Below are positions 7,916 through 19,183 of a stretch of 53,808 bases of DNA, one piece after another. Under the pieces are notes generated by a model, which saw only the letters and a program-made list of their open reading frames with translations, was not told the DNA's origin and did no database searches. Both the position numbers and the translations under genes were made by a program. The stretch is from Bryobacterales bacterium (GTDB taxonomy: Bacteria > Acidobacteriota > Terriglobia > Bryobacterales > Bryobacteraceae), in NCBI GenBank assembly GCA_016789755.1, contig JAEUQG010000558.1:1-53808 (forward strand), in the 5' to 3' direction. The number at the start of each line of letters is the position of its first letter. Within the stretch, counting starts at the first letter, position 1.

Positions 7916-9454
7916 TTAGCTGGCTCGTTTCGCCGAAAATACGCCATTGCCGAACTCTCCCAAGCTCAAATCGCCGGAAATCGTGTCGCCCTGGACGTTG
8001 CCCGAGAAACGATAAGTGACGTGCATGCCTTCCAGTTGCAACTGGCTTTGGATGACCACTTGGTTGCCCTTGAGAGCCCCTCTGAAGCGGTTGCGGGCCG
8101 ATTGTCCGATGTGAAGCCCGCGCAGCGCGCCAGGTTTGCCTTTGGGAGGGTCGAAGGTCAGGGAATGGTTGGCCGAACCGCTGGCGAACTTGAGCTCTAC
8201 TTCCCAAACGCCCGTAAGATCGGAAGTCGAGGGGGATCCGCCGGTATTCACCGGTCCCTTCGGCGCGGCGCGAAATACTTCGGAGAGGCGGCGCGCCACG
8301 TGCGGCACCTGATCGGGGCGCATGGCCACGGCTCGGATAACGAACGAGGTAGATTCCCCGCCCGCATGCGACATGATGCGCGGGGATCCGTTGAGCAGTT
8401 TCTCGTGCACTTCTTCGCCGAGAATGCCGATCTTATTCGAATCCCAGGAGACTTCCAGAACAGGGAACGGGCTAGCGCCGGCGGGGCCGATCGGTCGGGT
8501 CTTTACGCCGTCGATTTTCGTAATTTCATCGGAAATCTGTTTGTACCAGCTCTCCCACATCCTATATTCGGCCTGCAGATCGCGTGTCGAGGTGAAGCTT
8601 TCGAGCGCCGTGACCATCCCGACAATTTCTTCCTTGCTCACCTTCATGGCGCGGCCATAGGCGTGATGCGGGGCGCTGTTGGACCATGCGGCTTTGATCA
8701 GATCCTTGCGGCCCAGCAGGACGCCGGCGCTTTGCGGGCCGCGGAGAATCTTGCCGCCGGAGTAGGCCACCAGATCCGCGCCTCTCGACAGGTAGGGATT
8801 GGGTTTGGTGGGCAGTTCGGCGGCCGCGTCCACGATAACGGGCACGCCGGCCTTGTGGGCCGCTTCCGCAATCTGTTCCAGCCGCAGCTTACCTTTCGCT
8901 TCCCCGGTCCCGAGCACGACTACCGCGGCCGTGCGGTGACCCAGGGCGGCGTGGAATTCCTCAGGGGTGTCGAATTCCACCAGGCGTCCGCCCGCAGTGC
9001 GGTAGGCGTGGTCGTAGTCGTTGCGCGACTGCCGGGCGATGAGCACTTCGTTGCGCATGCCGGAGGAATCCGGCAGCCGCTTCATTTTCTCCGGATCGCC
9101 CCCGGCAATGCACGCCGCGGTGGCATGGCACAGGGCGGCGGCGCACCCGGCGGCTACCATTGCCGCTTCCCCGCCCAACAGGGTGGCGATGCGGGCGCCC
9201 GCCTTTTCCATCAGTTCATCCAGGTTGACGGCCCAATTGGAAGCCTCCTCCATGGCGCGCTTTACTTCGGGCAGCATCGGAGCGCCGCCGTTGATGGTGT
9301 ACGTCGCGGTGCAGTTGATGAACGGTGTGACGCCCAGTTTGGTGTAGACGCTGGGGGAGGGAGAGGCCTCCGCCGCGGGCGCGGCCATCAGGCTGGGCGC
9401 GGCGGCAACGCCGGCGGTCGACAGAAATGCCTTGCGGCGGGAAATGCGGCTCAT
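7916..9454 (-). CDS. Tat-exported SelA/DgaE-like PLP-dependent enzyme
   Basis: A 512-aa protein with a Tat leader (MSRISRRKAFLSTAG, cleavage near AAPAAEA). Residues about 37-395 are a fold-type I PLP domain related to SelA and to D-glucosaminate-6-phosphate ammonia lyase: GCAAALCHATAA near the cofactor, VDAAAELP (cofactor Asp) and SGGKILRGPQSAG holding the Schiff-base lysine. Since cells of this type rarely export PLP, Tat export of a folded, loaded enzyme makes sense. The last 100 residues (about 410-512, starting after a GGSPSTSDLTGVW linker) form an extra beta-rich domain not found in SelA. Its ATG overlaps the upstream stop (ATGA), implying coupled translation, and RidA follows. The substrate is unknown; selenocysteine synthesis is unlikely given export. 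Confidence 0.85.
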   Translation of the reverse strand: MSRISRRKAFLSTAGVAAAPSLMAAPAAEASPSPSVYTKLGVTPFINCTATYTINGGAPMLPEVKRAMEEASNWAVNLDELMEKAGARIATLLGGEAAMVAAGCAAALCHATAACIAGGDPEKMKRLPDSSGMRNEVLIARQSRNDYDHAYRTAGGRLVEFDTPEEFHAALGHRTAAVVVLGTGEAKGKLRLEQIAEAAHKAGVPVIVDAAAELPTKPNPYLSRGADLVAYSGGKILRGPQSAGVLLGRKDLIKAAWSNSAPHHAYGRAMKVSKEEIVGMVTALESFTSTRDLQAEYRMWESWYKQISDEITKIDGVKTRPIGPAGASPFPVLEVSWDSNKIGILGEEVHEKLLNGSPRIMSHAGGESTSFVIRAVAMRPDQVPHVARRLSEVFRAAPKGPVNTGGSPSTSDLTGVWEVELKFASGSANHSLTFDPPKGKPGALRGLHIGQSARNRFRGALKGNQVVIQSQLQLEGMHVTYRFSGNVQGDTISGDLSLGEFGNGVFSAKRAS

Positions 9455-11976
9455 TGGGCCTCCTCTTCAAGCTTCTTATAGATTCTACGCGCTTCTTCGA
9501 ACTGTGCCAACACATGCCGCTGCTCTTCCTCACTCCGCCACCAGGGCCAATCTTTCGCCATCTGGGACAGCTTTTCCAGCCAGCGCAGGAAGTAACGGGC
9601 GGATTCGGCGTTCCGGATCTTTTTCTCCCCAGTGTAGACTCGCACCGTGTTGGTGGCAGCCTGGGGGAACTCCCCGTCCAGCAGCCGGTAGGGCGGCCCT
9701 TCCACGTAGAGCGAATACCAGGCGCTTTCGTTGACCGGGACCGTCTCCCGTAGCGACGCCGTGCGGCGGTCGGCGGACAGCGTTAGTTGCTTCCACTCCT
9801 GGCCGTTGCGGTGGATGACCGCCTTAGACAGAGGCGCGACGGACTCCGCTTTCGCATCGAGTTTGACCGTTCCGCCGGAGGAGGACAACCGGATGACTTC
9901 GCCGGGGCCTTTGCCGTTCACCGTGAATTGGAGAAGGGGACCGGTGCTGAAGTAACTTTTCCCTGCCCGCAGGGCGTCCAGCCATGCCCTGATCGAAAGT
10001 TCGCCGGACTGCACGAAGGTTCGGACGCTGCCCACCAGCTTGATGCGGTGCAGGTTGCTGATGGAGTCTTCCCCACCCGCGGGGATGATGGCAAGGTCGT
10101 TGTTCAGCGCATGGTGCCAGACGCGGAGTTGGGCGCGGCCGGCGCCGGACCATTCAATGCACTCGACTGTACCGAGGGCGGCATCGACGGGGAAGCCCTT
10201 GGCGACACCGAGGTCGCCCGCGAGGGGATCGTTATCTCCGCTGAAAGCATGTACGTAGCCGTTGAGCGCCCCTTGGGCTCGCGCTTTGCGGAACATGTCC
10301 GTGTTGCTGGGATAGAGGCTCTCGATGCCGGTGCCTTCGTACCCCGTGGTGAAAGGCGAGATGAGGTGGTCCTTCAGGCCGAGAAAAAACGTGTGGCCGT
10401 AGAAGGGAGGGCGATACTCTTCGCCCATGTGCATCTTCACGTCGCCCAATCCCATGGTGGACGGATGCTCGCCGCCCCCTTTGACGAAGAACTGGTGGTC
10501 CAGGATACGGTTATCCTTATTGGCGGCAAGGTTCATGATGACATCCATGCCCTCGGCGCGTGACATAAAGACCAGGTTCTCAGGCGTATTATGCAGGTTG
10601 CCGCCGTAGTTCATGTGGACGTGGGTGGACCCGCCGAACCAGCCTTGCTTGCGCGGGTCGGTCATGCGGCGAAGGAGGATGGCCGCACGCACAGTCCGGC
10701 CCGCTTCAATCTGCACCTCGGTTTCCCCAGGGTGATAGTCAAAGCCGTGTGTGGCTTCGATTTTCATCTTGCCGGCGGGAACTTCGACAGTGTATTCCCC
10801 GTTCGTGTGGAACACGTGCTCCGCGCCGCGGCCAAGGCGGGAGTAGGCATCGCGCGGAGCGTAAAACTTGCCGTCGGAGGCTTTGCCGTAGACGCGGGCA
10901 TGCAGCGTGGCGCCGGTTTCCGCATCCAGAATGCGCATGTCGAGCTTACCCATCGGCCGCTTCCAGGCGAGTGACGTAATCGGCACATCGCGCTGTTCGC
11001 CCCCGTAGGTTTCAAGCAATGCCAGTTGCGGAAGTCCGTCGCGGTTGTGCACATAGGCGATCCACTCGTTGTCCGGCGAGAAGCGCGGGTGAAAGTGGTC
11101 GTAGTTGCCGAAGGTAAGCTTGTAAGGAGCGCCTCCGCCGGTGGGAGTGACGTACAGGTTGTTGTACTGATCGGCTGCTCCGGCGGTCGAGGCGTACAGG
11201 ATCCGCTTGCCGTCTTTCGAAAGATGCGGGCGGGCGCGGTACAGGCTTTGTTCCGTGAGTACGGCAGTAGCCGCGGCGATGCCATCGGGTTGTACAGGCA
11301 TCCTGTACAGGTGCCCGGAGCCGAGTGGGACTCCCCGATTGGAGAGGAAGACGATCTCTTTCCCGTCGGGGGTCCAGGCGGGTTGCATGTGGAAGTCCCA
11401 GGGCCCGAAGTACAGCCGTCCCCGCGGATAACGGTTGTCCTTCGTCAGCGCGATCGGCTCGCCGGCAAAACGGTCGTTGTCGATCTTGCGGGCGTAGATG
11501 TTGAAGTAGCCGGATGGTTCAGTGGAAACGTAGCTGACCATCTTCCCGTCAGGCGAGAAGGTGGGATCGAGGTGGATATGATTGCCCGTGGTGAGCGCTT
11601 TGCTTTCTCCAGTGGCCAGGTTGAGGATCTCCAGGTTGACCGAGCGCGCATCGTCGTCGGCGGTATAAACCATCCATTTGCCGTCCGGCGAGAACGCTGG
11701 GGAAGAGTGGTAGGTTTTGCCGTAAGTGAGTTCTTTCGCGGCGCCCGTGCGCGGATCGACGCGCCAGATGCTGCCGTACATGGCAACGGCGATCCACGCA
11801 CCGCCGGACGACCATGCCGGCGCCCATGGAGTGGTGGAAGGAGACGGAGGAAGGTAGAAGTTCTGCATGTAATTGCCGCCTTCCTTGGCCGCCGGATAGA
11901 CAACAGGGTAATCGAGTCCGTAACGTTGCGCGAAAGCCGGCGCGGACACGAGAAACAAGACAAGCGCAGCGATCAT
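9451..11976 (-). CDS. Secreted TolB-like propeller fused to CehA/PHP-type metallohydrolase
   Basis: From ATG 11976 the product is 841 aa, starting with a signal peptide (MIAALVLFLVSAPAFAQ). The open frame extends upstream to 12057 but would overlap pyrD and bury the leader. About residues 40-370 contain PD40/TolB-type propeller repeats (FSPDGKWMVY, FSPDGKMVSY, WTPDGKEIVF, FSPDNEWIAY). After a beta-sandwich linker comes a CehA/McbA-like PHP hydrolase region with GGSTHVHMNYGG (metal His-x-His), further histidines and HAFSGDND. Such proteins are periplasmic metal-dependent hydrolases of unknown substrate. It is the first gene of the unit with the PLP enzyme and RidA. No clear ribosome site is visible before ATG 11976. 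Confidence 0.8.
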   Translation of the reverse strand: MIAALVLFLVSAPAFAQRYGLDYPVVYPAAKEGGNYMQNFYLPPSPSTTPWAPAWSSGGAWIAVAMYGSIWRVDPRTGAAKELTYGKTYHSSPAFSPDGKWMVYTADDDARSVNLEILNLATGESKALTTGNHIHLDPTFSPDGKMVSYVSTEPSGYFNIYARKIDNDRFAGEPIALTKDNRYPRGRLYFGPWDFHMQPAWTPDGKEIVFLSNRGVPLGSGHLYRMPVQPDGIAAATAVLTEQSLYRARPHLSKDGKRILYASTAGAADQYNNLYVTPTGGGAPYKLTFGNYDHFHPRFSPDNEWIAYVHNRDGLPQLALLETYGGEQRDVPITSLAWKRPMGKLDMRILDAETGATLHARVYGKASDGKFYAPRDAYSRLGRGAEHVFHTNGEYTVEVPAGKMKIEATHGFDYHPGETEVQIEAGRTVRAAILLRRMTDPRKQGWFGGSTHVHMNYGGNLHNTPENLVFMSRAEGMDVIMNLAANKDNRILDHQFFVKGGGEHPSTMGLGDVKMHMGEEYRPPFYGHTFFLGLKDHLISPFTTGYEGTGIESLYPSNTDMFRKARAQGALNGYVHAFSGDNDPLAGDLGVAKGFPVDAALGTVECIEWSGAGRAQLRVWHHALNNDLAIIPAGGEDSISNLHRIKLVGSVRTFVQSGELSIRAWLDALRAGKSYFSTGPLLQFTVNGKGPGEVIRLSSSGGTVKLDAKAESVAPLSKAVIHRNGQEWKQLTLSADRRTASLRETVPVNESAWYSLYVEGPPYRLLDGEFPQAATNTVRVYTGEKKIRNAESARYFLRWLEKLSQMAKDWPWWRSEEEQRHVLAQFEEARRIYKKLEEEAQ

Positions 11977-12026
11977 GATTGGTGTAGATATACCACGCTT
12001 GCATGGTAGACTGGGCGGGAAACCGG

Positions 12027-12962
12027 ATGAGCTTTCGTTCGCCGCGCCTTGCCACATCGCTTTGCGGAATTCCGTTACACAATCCCGTGCTGGCCGCCTC
12101 GGGCACCTTCGCCTATGGAGTTGAGCTGGACTCGCTGGTCGATCTGAATTCGATCGGAGGAATTGTGGTGAAGGGCCTGTCGGCGCAGCCGATCGCGGGA
12201 AATCCGCCGCCTCGGATCTGGGAAGCCGAGGCGGGCATGATCAACAGCATCGGGCTGCAGAACATCGGGGTGCGGGCATTCGTCGCGGAAAAACTGCCGG
12301 CCCTACGCCGCTTTGAGACAAAAATATTCGCCAATGTTTTCGGCTACGCGATCGAGGATTACCTGGAAGTTGTGCGCGTGCTCGAAGACGCCGAAGGCAT
12401 CGCGGCATATGAGCTCAACGTTTCCTGCCCGAATACCAAGCATGGGGGAATCTTCTTTTCGGCGGACCCGGCGCTGCTGTCCGGGTTGCTGGGCCAGGTG
12501 ATGCGTCTGCGGCCGGCGCGTCCGGTCATCGTGAAGCTATCGCCGAACGTAGCGCGGATTGAACCGGTAGCGAAGGCGGCGGAAGAATCCGGAGCGTCTG
12601 CCATTTCGCTGGTGAACACGTTCGTGTCGCTCGCAATCGATGCGCGGACGCGCCGGACACGGATTGGAGCGGGCTTCGGAGGGTTATCCGGGCCGGCCAT
12701 CAAGCCGATTGCGCTGCGGTTTGTCTATGAGGCGGCCAAGGCGGTGAAAATCCCAGTGATCGGGTTGGGGGGAATCGGAACTGGGGAAGACGCCGCGGAG
12801 TTCTTCATCGCTGGGGCGTCGGCGGTGCAGGTGGGCACGGCCAGTTTCTGGGACCCGCAATCTCCGCTGCGCATTGCACGCGAACTCGACCAGTTCCTCA
12901 AATCGGAACGGGTGGGGAATGTACGGGAATTGGTGGGTACGCTGCAATTCGGCAGCGCTTAG
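12027..12962 (+). CDS. pyrD: Dihydroorotate dehydrogenase, class 1B catalytic subunit
   Basis: From ATG 12027 (GGGCGGGAAACCGG upstream) the protein is 311 aa; an in-frame ATG at 12003 adds eight residues not usual for the family. It oxidises dihydroorotate to orotate in pyrimidine synthesis. The FMN TIM-barrel shows NPVLAASGTFAYG, the active-site loop NVSCPNTKHGG (catalytic Cys, marking class 1), VIVKLSPNV, SLVNTF, GGLSGPAIKP and IGLGGIGTGEDAAEF. Class 1B enzymes usually pair with the PyrK iron-sulfur subunit, which is not adjacent. Only 50 bases separate this start from the divergent metallohydrolase start, and the gene ends 3 bases from the facing atpC. Confidence 0.95.
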   Translation: MSFRSPRLATSLCGIPLHNPVLAASGTFAYGVELDSLVDLNSIGGIVVKGLSAQPIAGNPPPRIWEAEAGMINSIGLQNIGVRAFVAEKLPALRRFETKIFANVFGYAIEDYLEVVRVLEDAEGIAAYELNVSCPNTKHGGIFFSADPALLSGLLGQVMRLRPARPVIVKLSPNVARIEPVAKAAEESGASAISLVNTFVSLAIDARTRRTRIGAGFGGLSGPAIKPIALRFVYEAAKAVKIPVIGLGGIGTGEDAAEFFIAGASAVQVGTASFWDPQSPLRIARELDQFLKSERVGNVRELVGTLQFGSA

Positions 12963-12965
12963 GCG

Positions 12966-13373
12966 CTACTTCTGGCTGACGGCCAAACGGGCCTGGGCGC
13001 GCTTGAGAGCGTTCAAGGCACGGGCGGAGTCGATGTTCTGCTGCACTGACGCGAGCCGCTCCATGGCTCGCTTTTCGGCGGCTTGCGCGCGCGCCAGATC
13101 GATGTCGGCGGGCATCTCGGCGACCATCGCCAGTACGCGGACATGCTCCGGCAACACCTCAAGCACGCCGCCCGCCACGGCCAGCTTTCGCCGCTCGCCG
13201 TTGATCACGTAGCTGAGCTGGCCGATGCCCAGCTCGGAAAGCAAAGGCGCGTGCCCGGGCAGCACGCCGATCTCGCCGGACGCGCCGCCGCAAGGAATCT
13301 GCGCTTCGGTCACCTGCTCTTTGACCAGCAGGCGCTCCGGAGTGGCGATTTCGATTTCGAACGTCGCTGCCAT
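12966..13373 (-). CDS. atpC: ATP synthase F1 epsilon subunit
   Basis: A 135-aa protein of normal length. The N-terminal beta-barrel includes TPERLLVKEQVTEAQIP and GEIGVLPGHAPLLSELGIG, and the C-terminal helical hairpin is Ala/Arg-rich (AEKRAMERLASVQQN). It is the last gene of the operon, starting 4 bases after the beta-subunit stop. The subunit links gamma to the c-ring and can inhibit ATP hydrolysis. Confidence 0.96.
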   Translation of the reverse strand: MAATFEIEIATPERLLVKEQVTEAQIPCGGASGEIGVLPGHAPLLSELGIGQLSYVINGERRKLAVAGGVLEVLPEHVRVLAMVAEMPADIDLARAQAAEKRAMERLASVQQNIDSARALNALKRAQARLAVSQK

Positions 13374-13377
13374 GGCG

Positions 13378-14850
<1,473 letters not shown>

Positions 14851-15711
14851 CTAGTCCAAGGCGGCTGCGCCGCTCACGACTTCGATAATTTCTCTGGTGA
14901 TACTGGCCTGGCGGACGCGGTTGAGGTAAAGGGTGAGCTGGTCGATCACCTTGGCGGCGTTCGTGGACGCCGCGTCCATGGCAACCATGCGGGCCGCGTG
15001 TTCGGCCGCGGCGGATTCAAGCACCGCGGCGTAAATCATGATTCCGACGTAATTCGGCAGCAAGCTGCCCAGCAGCTCGCCGGCGGGCTGCTCGAAAATG
15101 TAATCCGCCGATTCCTTGCCTTCCGGAACCGGGATGGGGAGAACCTTCTTCACACTGAGCTTTTGGCTCATCACGCTGCGGAATTCGTTGTAGACAAGGT
15201 AGACCGCATCCACCTCTCCGTTCGCGTAGCGCTCAATGGCGGCCTTGGCGATCTTGTCGGCATCGGCAAAAAGCGACTTGTCGAAAATTCCCACGTGCTC
15301 GCCGGAGATATTCAGATTGCGCCGGCGGAAGAAATCGCGGCCCTTGCGTCCGACAGCTTCCAGTTGAATGGAGGCCCCGGGTTTTTCCGCGATAAAGCTC
15401 TGCGCCCCTTTGATGAGGTTCGAGTTGAAGGCGCCGGCCAAACCCCGGTCCGAAGTCATCAGGATGACCTGGATGTTCTCTTCGGCTCGCACGGCGAGCA
15501 GCGGATGGCTGGACACGGACTCATCGCCGGCGGCGGCGCTGACCACGTTCGCAAGAAGCTTTTCGTAGCTCTGCGAGAAGGGGCGCGAGGCGACCACACG
15601 CTCCTGGGCACGGCGCAGCTTCGCCGCGGCCACCATCTTCATGGCCTTGGTAATCTGCTGCGTGTTCTTGACCGAGCGGATGCGCCGGCGTAAGTCGATT
15701 AGGCTCGGCAT
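14851..15711 (-). CDS. atpG: ATP synthase F1 gamma subunit
   Basis: A 286-aa central-shaft subunit of usual length. The N-terminal helix carries RRRIRSVKNTQQITKAMKMV, the Rossmann-like middle has MTSDRGLAGAFNSNLIK, and the C-terminal helix has AARMVAMDAASTNAAKVID and NRVRQASITREIIEVVSGA. It starts 3 bases after the alpha-subunit stop codon. Confidence 0.97.
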   Translation of the reverse strand: MPSLIDLRRRIRSVKNTQQITKAMKMVAAAKLRRAQERVVASRPFSQSYEKLLANVVSAAAGDESVSSHPLLAVRAEENIQVILMTSDRGLAGAFNSNLIKGAQSFIAEKPGASIQLEAVGRKGRDFFRRRNLNISGEHVGIFDKSLFADADKIAKAAIERYANGEVDAVYLVYNEFRSVMSQKLSVKKVLPIPVPEGKESADYIFEQPAGELLGSLLPNYVGIMIYAAVLESAAAEHAARMVAMDAASTNAAKVIDQLTLYLNRVRQASITREIIEVVSGAAALD

Positions 15712-15714
15712 GGC

Positions 15715-17815
<2,101 letters not shown>

Positions 17816-17818
17816 GGG

Positions 17819-18379
17819 CTATTGGGCCACCTTTTGCGATTGAAGCTGCTTTACGAAGTTGTCCACCAGTTGATCCTGAGTGTTAGGCGTGAGACGGTCG
17901 CGAATCTGGCGCGTGGCCAGTTGCACGGCTAAGTCGGCTGAGTAGGCTTTCAGTTCCTGGCGCGCCAGTTTGGCGGCGGAAGCGATTTCCATCTCCGCGT
18001 GAGCCTGTATCTTCTCGATGGCGCGAGCCGTCTCCTGCCGGATCCGGTCCCCTTCGGAGGCCATCTCATGCCGGGCCTCTTCCCGCAAATGCTTTAGATC
18101 GGTTTCGAGTGTGGCAACCCGTTTTTCGATTGCCGAAACCCGCGCTTCGGATTCTTCCCGAAGCTTCCGGGCTTCCTTCAGTCCGGATTGAATCTGATCC
18201 GTGCGGTCTTTGAAAAACGCCGGCGCGAACTTGGCGGCAATAAAACTGAGAACAGCGCCCAAAAGGAAGAAGTTGGCCCACTTCCACAGAATGCTCGGCT
18301 CGGCGTGCCCGCCGCCGTGGCCCTCTTCAGCGGCAAACAGTGAAACTGCAAGCAGCGCGAGAAACACTAGACGGTACAT
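17819..18379 (-). CDS. atpF: ATP synthase Fo b subunit with N-terminal His-rich leader
   Basis: From ATG 18379 (GGGAGGGCGGCGTAAA upstream) the protein is 186 aa; the longer open frame to 18529 merely overlaps b'. Before the membrane helix (ILWKWANFFLLGAVLSFIAA, about 31-50) it has a signal-like segment (YRLVFLALLAVSLFAA) and a short EEGHGGGHAEP stretch. The rest is a long charged coiled coil (about 60-150), the peripheral stalk, ending in a delta-binding region. The start is one base after the b' stop (TAA-A-ATG), so translation is probably coupled. The leader may be cleaved or form an extra membrane segment. Confidence 0.92.
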   Translation of the reverse strand: MYRLVFLALLAVSLFAAEEGHGGGHAEPSILWKWANFFLLGAVLSFIAAKFAPAFFKDRTDQIQSGLKEARKLREESEARVSAIEKRVATLETDLKHLREEARHEMASEGDRIRQETARAIEKIQAHAEMEIASAAKLARQELKAYSADLAVQLATRQIRDRLTPNTQDQLVDNFVKQLQSQKVAQ

Positions 18380-18380
18380 T

Positions 18381-18830
18381 TTACGCCGCCCTCCCTTCCA
18401 ATATCTGGGTTGCGATCTTGGAAGCGAGTTCGCGGCTTTCGGCATCCAGGGCTTGGCGTGCGGCAGCCGTTTCCGAGGCCAGTTGCGCGCGGGCCGCTTC
18501 CAGCGCAGCTTTGGACCGGGCGGCGGCATCGGCGATCTGAGCGCTTTGTTCCGTCTGCCATTGCTTGCGCTGCGCTTCCTGCTCCTTGTAGATTTCGCTG
18601 CGGGCGTTACGCATCGTCTCTTCGTACTGCCGCGACTTCTCTTCGGCTTTGGCCAGGCTTTCCTGCGCTCTACGGCGCGCGCCGGCCGTAGCTTCGTCGC
18701 GCTCGTGCAGAACTTTCTCCATCGGGCCGAAGAACGTCGACTTAAGGTAGAAATGCAGAAGGAGGAAGAGCAGGAATGTCGGGATGGCGTTCAGCAGTAT
18801 TCCACCGAGCGCGTTTAACGTGGCTTCCAT
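18381..18830 (-). CDS. ATP synthase Fo b' subunit (second b-type stalk protein)
   Basis: From ATG 18830 the product is 149 aa: a membrane helix near the N-terminus (GGILLNAIPTFLLFLLLHFY, about 8-27), KSTFFGPMEKVLHERDEAT, then an Ala/Glu/Arg-rich coiled coil to the end. The open frame continues upstream to 19139, but that part looks non-coding. It is the first gene of the operon, directly before the classical b. Bacteria with b and b' build a heterodimeric stalk, as in alphaproteobacteria and cyanobacteria. Confidence 0.88.
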   Translation of the reverse strand: MEATLNALGGILLNAIPTFLLFLLLHFYLKSTFFGPMEKVLHERDEATAGARRRAQESLAKAEEKSRQYEETMRNARSEIYKEQEAQRKQWQTEQSAQIADAAARSKAALEAARAQLASETAAARQALDAESRELASKIATQILEGRAA

Positions 18831-19183
18831 TGCTTTAGGGGTTTCGAGTGAGCGAGGCTTTGCGGCCTGTCCGAACTTTTTATCGTACCATCTTGCCGGG
18901 TGGGGTTCAACCTCTACTGGCTGGCGAGACCTCGGCGATATTCGGGCCAGAGAGCGCATGCAGAGGCTGGCCAGCGGTGGCTTCGTACTCCGGTCGGGGC
19001 TGTAGACGACTGGGTGCGTCTGGCTCAGGAAGAGCTGGTCGAAGGCTGCGCGAAGCAGAGATCCATGGCGGGGATCTCCTTGACAGCCGGCGTCGGGTAC
19101 GCAGCAGCCATAATTAGATCCTCGCGGACACAATTTCACGAAGGTTTAGTTACAGAAGACAATGTGTGACACAATCATCAGTT
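18831..19183. other. Divergent intergenic region, 353 bp
   Basis: This lies between the ATP synthase operon (minus) and the hydrolase gene (plus). It holds the operon promoter on the left. Translations of the remaining 270 bases on both strands look like no protein family, and I see no RNA gene. A TTGACA at 19080 has no -10 at proper distance. Confidence 0.5.
18882..18910 (-). promoter_or_regulatory. Promoter of the ATP synthase operon
   Basis: On the minus strand TTGAAC (18910-18905) is followed after exactly 17 bases by TACGAT (18887-18882). Transcription would start near 18875, giving a leader of about 45 bases before the b' ATG at 18830. Both boxes are four or five of six to the sigma-70 consensus and the spacing is optimal. 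Confidence 0.55.

Noticed and set aside
18895..18915. GGTTCAACC resembling a tRNA T-arm
   Set aside because: No acceptor, D or anticodon arms can be formed around it.
18831..19139. N-terminal extension of the b' subunit
   Set aside because: The extension contains no family sequence, spans the operon promoter and would bury the membrane helix.
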